From Rhizobium sp. P38BS-XIX (lineage in GTDB: Bacteria > Pseudomonadota > Alphaproteobacteria > Rhizobiales > Rhizobiaceae): a stretch of DNA of 64,000 bases. Each line of letters begins with the position of its first letter. Positions within the stretch are counted from its first letter, which is position 1. Under the pieces are notes generated by a model. The model was not told the origin of the DNA and did not search any database. It worked only from the letters and a program-made list of their open reading frames with translations. The stretch lies in contig NZ_JABAIJ010000001.1 of the NCBI RefSeq assembly GCF_012641435.1, positions 496,001-560,000 of the forward strand, read 5' to 3'. A program made the translations under genes and the position numbers. Of this stretch, positions 59,283 to 64,000 are shown piece by piece.

Positions 59283-60656
59283 ATGACAGCGCGCATTCTG
59301 GTCGTTGACGATATTCCAGCCAATGTGAAGCTTCTAGAGGCGCGTCTGCTTGCCGAATATTTCGAAGTGCTGACGGCCGAAGACGGTTTCAAGGCGCTTG
59401 CCGTTTGCGCCCAGGCGCAAGTCGATCTCATTCTGCTCGATATCATGATGCCGGGCATGGACGGGTTCGAAGTGTGCGAGCGCCTGAAATCCGATCCACG
59501 CACCGCACATATTCCCGTGGTCATGGTAACGGCGCTCGATCAGCCGGCCGACCGCGTACGCGGCCTGAAGGCTGGCGCTGACGATTTCCTGACCAAGCCG
59601 GTGAACGATCTTCAGCTTATCTCTCGCGTCAAGAGCCTGCTGAGGCTGAAGACGCTGAGCGACGAGCTCTCCATGCGCAACGAGACGGCGCGCAATTTCG
59701 GCATCGACGATCTCCTGCGCACCGGCGACGGCCGTGCGGAGGAAGCGGGTCATGTGCTGCTGGTCGATGGCCGCGGCAACTCGCAGGAGCGAATCATCCG
59801 GACATTGAAGCCGATCGCCGAGGTCGTTGCCATGTCGGATCCTCAGGCGGCATTGTTCGAGGCTGCCGAGCGGTCGTTCGAACTCGTCATCGTCAACGCG
59901 AATTTTGAAGACTACGATCCGCTGCGGCTCTGCTCACAGCTTCGCTCTCTCGAGCGCACCCGCTTTTTGCCGGTCCTGCTCGTCACAGAGCAAGGGGATG
60001 ACGATATGATCGTTCGCGCGCTGGATCTCGGCGTCAACGATTACATCATACGTCCGATCGACCCGAACGAGTTGGTGGCGCGCTGCCTGACGCAGATCCG
60101 CCGCAAACGCTATAACGACCGCCTGCGCGCCAGTGTGCAGCAGACGATCGAGCTTGCCGTCACCGATCCGCTCACCGGCCTCAACAACAGGCGCTATCTG
60201 GATAACCACCTCAGGATCCTGTTTGATCGCTCCGTCGCGCGGCGGCGTCCGCTTTCCGTTGTGATTGCAGACATCGATCGCTTCAAGCTGGTAAACGACA
60301 CGCACGGTCACGACGCTGGCGACGAGGTTCTTCGGGAGTTTGCGAGCCGTGTTCGCTCCGCAGTGCGCGGTGCCGATCTGGCCTGCCGTTATGGCGGCGA
60401 GGAATTTGTCGTTGTCATGCCGGACACATCAGCCGAAATCGCGGCTGCGGTCGCGGAGCGCCTGCGCGCGGCAGTAGAAAATACACCGGTGCGACTTCGC
60501 GACGGCAATGTCTCGCTTAACATCACCGCGTCCTTCGGAATCGCCTCCTCTTTTGGAGCGGTTGAGTCGCCTGAACAGCTGATGAAACAGGCGGATCTGG
60601 CTCTTTACGAGGCAAAAAGGGCGGGGCGAAACAGGGTTGTCGCTTCAGCCGCCTGA
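59283..60656 (+). CDS. pleD: Diguanylate cyclase response regulator PleD
   Basis: A 457-residue REC-REC-GGDEF protein. The first receiver has Asp53 in LLDIMMPG. The second (about 155-275) lacks the phospho-acceptor, reading VIVNANFED, and serves as adaptor as in Caulobacter. The cyclase domain begins DPLTGLNNRRYLD and has GGEEF at 371-375, with the RxxD feedback site RGAD just upstream. It makes c-di-GMP during the cell cycle. It is co-transcribed with divK. Confidence 0.96.
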   Translation: MTARILVVDDIPANVKLLEARLLAEYFEVLTAEDGFKALAVCAQAQVDLILLDIMMPGMDGFEVCERLKSDPRTAHIPVVMVTALDQPADRVRGLKAGADDFLTKPVNDLQLISRVKSLLRLKTLSDELSMRNETARNFGIDDLLRTGDGRAEEAGHVLLVDGRGNSQERIIRTLKPIAEVVAMSDPQAALFEAAERSFELVIVNANFEDYDPLRLCSQLRSLERTRFLPVLLVTEQGDDDMIVRALDLGVNDYIIRPIDPNELVARCLTQIRRKRYNDRLRASVQQTIELAVTDPLTGLNNRRYLDNHLRILFDRSVARRRPLSVVIADIDRFKLVNDTHGHDAGDEVLREFASRVRSAVRGADLACRYGGEEFVVVMPDTSAEIAAAVAERLRAAVENTPVRLRDGNVSLNITASFGIASSFGAVESPEQLMKQADLALYEAKRAGRNRVVASAA

Positions 60657-61149
60657 TCAAAAAATCATTTAACGCCTAACGAATTCCAATGAATATCGAG
60701 GGTAATCGCCAAGATTTGTGCCAAGAATAAACATCTTTAATCTTGAATGCGTTACCGAAAAATCCATCCCCAAGAAATTCATGCTTCTTGAAAATTTACT
60801 TGGGAATCGTAAGAGAATAAAGCCGATCTGACTATCTATCGTATGTATTGGTTATTTTATGCTCTGAAAATGCATAGTTTTTCCATGATTTTTGAAGAAA
60901 GTCGAACGTAGACTGTGTATGAATTGAGAGAGATTTGCGTTTGTCCGGTCTCTTAAGTATCTGTATTTGGATTTTGCCAATAAGGAAGCCGTTGTTCGTT
61001 TTCTATTGAGTTGTATTCAATTTTTAATTATCAATTCTACATGGGACTTCTACGGCCCAAAACGTGAATTTTAACCATTCGAGTAGACCGGTAGTTTTTA
61101 TCATTAAGAATTTGTTGATTTTCTTTCGATTTTGCGCAAGTTTAGTCCC

Positions 61150-61330
61150 GTACACAGACAACCCGTATGGGTTTCGGGATACCCCATGATGCTCAGGTCC
61201 GCCGCATCTCCTGGGTCGTGGGGTCGGCCGGCTGGCAAGCAAAAGAGAACGGTTCCTCGTGCCGTTTTGCAGGCTAGCCGGCCCCCAATTCTAAACGCCG
61301 CTCTTCGTTTTTCGAAGGCGGCGTTTTTCT
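61150..61330 (+). ncRNA. Candidate structured small RNA
   Basis: Three hairpins follow each other. (1) CCCCA 61182-61186 with TGGGG 61219-61223, enclosing CTCAGG 61192-61197 with CCTGGG 61210-61215. (2) GGCCGGCT 61226-61233 with AGCCGGCC 61276-61283, enclosing GCAAAA 61239-61244 with TTTTGC 61265-61270. (3) the terminator hairpin at 61293-61328. No protein frame fits. The 5' end is uncertain since no clear promoter was found; 61150 is an estimate. It resembles no RNA family that I can name. Confidence 0.5.
61293..61328 (+). terminator. Intrinsic terminator of the candidate small RNA
   Basis: AAACGCCGC (61293-61301) pairs with GCGGCGTTT (61318-61326) and CTTCG with CGAAG inside, one T bulged, loop TTTTT. 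The T-run TTTTTCTTTTTC follows on the plus strand. It is over 630 bases from pleD, so pleD is not its obvious owner. Confidence 0.8.
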
Positions 61331-61403
61331 TTTTCAGCCGTATTGGGAGCGCGTTCCTCAGCGATGTGCAATCGGGTTTTGCGGATAGCTTACAGGCCAA
61401 AAC

Positions 61404-61436
61404 AAAAAAGGCGCTAGCTGATTAGCTGCGCCTTTT
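61404..61436 (-). terminator. Terminator of rpmG
   Basis: AAAGGCGC pairs with GCGCCTTT and AGCT with AGCT inside. On the minus strand a six-T tail follows. It lies 22 bases beyond the rpmG stop. Confidence 0.85.
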
Positions 61437-61457
61437 GTAACTAGAAGTTTAGGAAAC

Positions 61458-61625
61458 TTACTTAATCTTCGTTTCCTTGAACTCGACGTGCTTCTTAGCA
61501 ATCGGGTCGTACTTCGTCTTCGTCATCTTGTCCGTCATCGTACGGCTGTTCTTCGTCGTGACATAGAAGAAACCGGTGTCGGCCGTCGACAGCAGCTTGA
61601 TCTTGATGGTGGTAGCCTTGGCCAT
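61458..61625 (-). CDS. rpmG: 50S ribosomal protein L33
   Basis: From ATG 61625 the product has 55 residues, the family's length: [20 protein letters not shown], then [20 protein letters not shown]. It lacks the zinc-binding cysteines, so it is the zinc-free L33 form. AAAGGCAGGA lies upstream. It has its own promoter, hairpin leader and terminator, so it is monocistronic. Confidence 0.97.
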   Translation of the reverse strand: MAKATTIKIKLLSTADTGFFYVTTKNSRTMTDKMTKTKYDPIAKKHVEFKETKIK

Positions 61626-61652
61626 AGTCGTCCTGCCTTTAATAAAAATGAA

Positions 61653-61685
61653 CGCCGTGGACGGCCAGTGCGGAGGTCCACGGCG
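61653..61685 (-). promoter_or_regulatory. Hairpin in the rpmG leader, possible attenuator
   Basis: CGCCGTGGAC and GTCCACGGCG pair exactly over ten bases with a 13-base loop. On the minus strand the stem is followed by TTCATTTTTATT, a T-rich tail, then the ribosome site. It would lie at the very start of the mRNA made from the promoter at 61698-61725. Confidence 0.5.
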
Positions 61686-61697
61686 AATTCTGGCGCG

Positions 61698-61725
61698 AAA
61701 ATACAAATCGCGCTCGAAAAGTCAA
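61698..61725 (-). promoter_or_regulatory. Promoter of rpmG
   Basis: On the minus strand TTGACT (61725-61720), 16 bases, TATTTT (61703-61698). The -35 box overlaps the last codons of the MFS gene. The predicted leader is about 65 bases. Confidence 0.5.
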
Positions 61726-62906
61726 CCTCTGTTGCCCATGAAAAGCACGCGTATCCCCGAAAGCAGGACATAAAGGCCGAAGAAAAAGGCCACAGCCCAG
61801 GCAAAGCCGCTGGGGTTGGCGAGATCCATTGCCGTGCCGATCATCGGCGGCCCAAGAACCATGCCGATAGCGTAGCAGAAAACGAAGGCCGCATTAGCCG
61901 CAACGAGATCGACGCCTGTTACCCGCGTGCCCATATGGCTGAGGCCGACGGTGTACATGCCGGACACGCAGCCGCCCCAGAAGAGCAGGATGACCGCGAG
62001 GATGATCCAGTTCGACGAAAGCAAGGGCAGCAGCAGCGCACCGATAAGGCCGATAATGGCCATGATCGAGAGCAGGGGGCGTTTGTCGCGCAGGCGGTCG
62101 GCCAGCAGCCCGAGCGGGATCTGGAAGACGAAATTGCCGACGCCCATGACCGTCAACAACAAGGCTGCCTGTGATTCGTTGAAGCCCAGCCGCGTCGCAT
62201 AGCTGGTGAACAACGATCCGCCGCCGACGGTGACGGCGCCGAACACGAACACCGCTGCTGTCGCTGTCGGCACGAGGAAGATGTAGCGAACGAAATGCAA
62301 CTCGGGCTTCTCGTCGACGATCGGGCTCTCGTTGCGGGCGATGAAGATAGGAATGGCCGCTGCCAGAATGATGCAGGCGCCAATGATGAAGGGCATGATG
62401 CCTTCGCTGCCGACCACAGAAAAGAGTAGAGGGCCGGCGGCAAAGCCCAACGAAAAGACCGTGGAGTAAAGGCCGAGCACGAAGCCGCGCTTGGAAGGCG
62501 GCGAGGCCGCATTGATCCAGAATTCCGACAGGATGAATAGGGTTGTCGTCGCACCGTGGAAGATGATGCGCAGCGGAAACCAGAGGAGCAGGTTTTCCGC
62601 ATAGTAGAAGCCGAGCGAGCTGAGCGCAGAGAGCACCACTGCCCAGATCATCGTCTGCACCACGCCGAAGCGATGCGCGAGCTTGGTGGTGATGGTCGCA
62701 GCCAGCATCGCCGCAATGCCCATCATGGCCGTATTCAGCCCGATCAGGCTCGAGGAGACGCCGCGCTTCTCGAGGATGATGCTGAGAAGCGGCAGGCCCA
62801 GTCCGATGGCGATGCCGACGGCGGATACGGATGCAATGGCTGCGACGAGCGAGGGCCAGTGGATCTCTTCCACCTGGCCGAGCTTGCCGTTCGTCGGTTC
62901 AGGCAT
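61722..62906 (-). CDS. MFS transporter
   Basis: From ATG 62906 (GGATG upstream) the protein has 394 residues and about 12 transmembrane helices. The loop between helices 2 and 3 (TKLAHRFGVVQTM) and the matching loop in the second half (GLLADRLRDKRPLL) carry the MFS GxLaDRxGrr pattern. The group resembles the YcaD/YfkF type of MFS proteins, with substrates unknown. It is an independent gene between rpmG and DUF983. Confidence 0.88.
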   Translation of the reverse strand: MPEPTNGKLGQVEEIHWPSLVAAIASVSAVGIAIGLGLPLLSIILEKRGVSSSLIGLNTAMMGIAAMLAATITTKLAHRFGVVQTMIWAVVLSALSSLGFYYAENLLLWFPLRIIFHGATTTLFILSEFWINAASPPSKRGFVLGLYSTVFSLGFAAGPLLFSVVGSEGIMPFIIGACIILAAAIPIFIARNESPIVDEKPELHFVRYIFLVPTATAAVFVFGAVTVGGGSLFTSYATRLGFNESQAALLLTVMGVGNFVFQIPLGLLADRLRDKRPLLSIMAIIGLIGALLLPLLSSNWIILAVILLFWGGCVSGMYTVGLSHMGTRVTGVDLVAANAAFVFCYAIGMVLGPPMIGTAMDLANPSGFAWAVAFFFGLYVLLSGIRVLFMGNRG

Positions 62907-63212
62907 AAAAGCATCCTTGGAGCATGTGGCGACCGAATCGATCGGGACTGGATATATAGAAAGGCACGGCGCGGCCAAATTCAGGTGACGGGTCGGCTCT
63001 CATGAGATCGGTCATATCCCCCAGAATGATCCTTTCGACGCCCGGCATGTTCAGACAAGAAACTTTGTCCGTGTCAAGCCGTCGGGAGGTGAGAGGCTCC
63101 ATGGAACTACGAATATATCGTGAATTCACGCCGATCCTCGTCAAAGGTGGTATCAGTTCAGGGAAGGTCCTGCCCACCTTGCGGTCTGGCCGAGTTGAGT
63201 GGCGTGTGGATA
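62907..63212. other. Intergenic region without a visible gene
   Basis: About 306 bases between the MFS start and the DUF983 stop. The MFS promoter must lie here. Frames on either strand lack ribosome sites and recognisable products. GGGAGGTGAGAGG at about 63085-63097 resembles a ribosome site followed by an ATG at 63101, but the frame continues antisense into the DUF983 gene. Confidence 0.4.
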
Positions 63213-63668
63213 TCACGACCGACCGTTTCCCTGATCCCACTCGTCCGGTGTGTCGTCATGACCGCCGAAACCATGCATTCGCAAGGCCCATTGCAGACCA
63301 ATCACTCCACCCTTGATCGGCTGTATCATCGCAAGGGCGGCGATGATTGTGACGGCCCCCCAGATAACCAGATGCGCCCAGAGCGGCAGTTTCACCGTCA
63401 TGTCGGTCATCATGTAGCCGCCGACAACGATGTGACCTAGAACGAAGATCACGAGGTAAGGCGGTAGATCGTCAGCCCGCTGATGGAAAATCTCCTCACC
63501 GCAGACTGCACAGCGATCCACCGGCTTCAGGAAGGTGCGGAACAGTTTGCCCGTTCCGCAACGCGGGCAGCGATTGAGCATTCCACGAGAAATCGAGCGT
63601 CCGACCGGGCGCTGGTTTTCGTCGGCGCCGCCATAGCGAATGGGAGAATCGGATGGGTTGCCCGTCAT
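63213..63668 (-). CDS. DUF983 membrane protein
   Basis: A 151-residue protein. The N-terminal half has two zinc-ribbon-like pairs (CPRCGTGKLF and CAVCGEEI), followed by ADDLPPYLVIFVLGHIVVG and a second hydrophobic segment (HLVIWGAVTIIAALAMIQPI). This is the DUF983 family, small alphaproteobacterial membrane proteins of unknown function. It starts 32 bases after the rnr stop, so both are probably co-transcribed. Confidence 0.9.
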   Translation of the reverse strand: MTGNPSDSPIRYGGADENQRPVGRSISRGMLNRCPRCGTGKLFRTFLKPVDRCAVCGEEIFHQRADDLPPYLVIFVLGHIVVGGYMMTDMTVKLPLWAHLVIWGAVTIIAALAMIQPIKGGVIGLQWALRMHGFGGHDDTPDEWDQGNGRS

Positions 63669-63700
63669 GAACGCTCTTCCTTCTTGCCGGCGGCCGTCCT

Positions 63701-64000
63701 CTATCGGCGGCCGCGCGGCGGTCTCGTTCCAGGTGCCTTGCGCCCCTGATTCTTGTTCCGCCGGGTCGCTTTGTGAAACGAGCGTACCCCCGTTGGCATC
63801 TGCCGCCCCTCGCTCAGCATCTCGAAGCGCAGCGCGCCTGCAAGCGGCACAGCTTCCGCCAACCGCACCGTCACATCATCGCCGAGCCGGAAACCAAGGC
63901 CCGTCTTTTCTCCGGTCAATGCCTGATGCGCTTCATCGTAGATGAAGTAATCGGTGCCGAGCGTAGATATAGGGATGAAACCGTCCGCACCATAGTCGGG
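63701..64000 (-). CDS. rnr: Ribonuclease R, C-terminal part (5' end beyond window)
   Basis: The last 99 codons are visible, in frame from the right edge. DYGADGFIPISTLGTDYFIYDEAHQALTGE followed by GFRLGDDVTVRLAEAVPLAGALRFEML matches the C-terminal S1 RNA-binding domain of RNase R/VacB (short pieces: DGFIPIS, FRLGDDVTVRLAEA). A basic tail rich in Arg, Lys and Gly ends the protein, as in RNase R. The catalytic part is not in the window. Confidence 0.85.
   Translation of the reverse strand, partial: PDYGADGFIPISTLGTDYFIYDEAHQALTGEKTGLGFRLGDDVTVRLAEAVPLAGALRFEMLSEGRQMPTGVRSFHKATRRNKNQGRKAPGTRPPRGRR

Larger units (their letters stand above)
60657..61457. other. Intergenic region between pleD and rpmG
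   Basis: The first 500 bases are AT-rich and show no gene or clear signal. From about 61150 the composition changes to GC-rich structured sequence that ends in an intrinsic terminator (61293-61328), listed as a candidate small RNA. The rpmG terminator (61404-61436) closes the region. Open frames in both directions around 61024-61425 lack ribosome sites and look accidental. Confidence 0.6.

Noticed and set aside
61024..61425. Three small frames on both strands between pleD and rpmG
   Set aside because: They overlap the structured RNA candidate and its terminator and have no ribosome sites.

Overview
The window looks like chromosomal DNA of a fast-growing rhizobium (Rhizobiaceae, probably Rhizobium or a close relative). 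The evidence is a GC-rich coding style, an rkp-type K-antigen lipid cluster, the divK-pleD pair, a complete 14-gene alphaproteobacterial nuo operon ending in birA, RNase J and a methylmalonyl-CoA epimerase, and a short ProS. The assignment rests on gene content and order; no database search was possible.

Region 1 (1-8276, all minus strand) is a compact polysaccharide operon. In transcription order it holds a SAM methyltransferase, an uncharacterised protein whose 5' end looks frameshifted, a KpsE-like export protein, a KpsT-like ABC ATPase, a second KpsE-like protein, a glycosyltransferase-like protein and a tandem GT2 glycosyltransferase cut by the window edge. No KpsM-type permease gene lies here. 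Region 2 (8870-23157, plus strand) is the rkp-1 type cluster: an outer-membrane export lipoprotein (rkpU-like), the giant reducing polyketide/fatty-acid synthase RkpA, the alpha-oxoamine-synthase-like RkpG, the short-chain dehydrogenase RkpH, the LtaS/MdoB-like RkpI and the KpsS-like RkpJ. Together they suggest synthesis of a special acyl or amino-alcohol lipid for the capsule and its attachment and export.

Region 3 (23314-24182) holds a 37-residue membrane peptide gene, tRNA-Val and two identical tRNA-Asp genes. Region 4 (24440-40738) is nuoABCDEFGHIJKLMN for respiratory complex I, with two inserted accessory genes: a small secreted protein after nuoD and a helix-hairpin-helix protein after nuoF that resembles the C-terminal extension of NuoE. 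It continues into birA, rnj, mce and a DUF1467 gene.

Region 5 (44103-53063) holds proS behind a strong promoter and a probable antisense-oriented small RNA, lolC/lolD lipoprotein-release genes, two small hypothetical genes on the minus strand, a 28-residue membrane peptide gene and dnaE. Region 6 (53148-58765) holds an L,D-transpeptidase, a GH25 lysozyme-like lipoprotein, DinB with an N-terminal zinc ribbon, a GNAT acetyltransferase, a HAD-like protein and DUF3572. Region 7 (58897-64000) holds divK-pleD, a structured intergenic stretch that looks like an undescribed small RNA, rpmG with a hairpin leader, an MFS transporter, DUF983 and the 3' end of rnr. No insertion sequences, CRISPR arrays or rRNA genes were seen.
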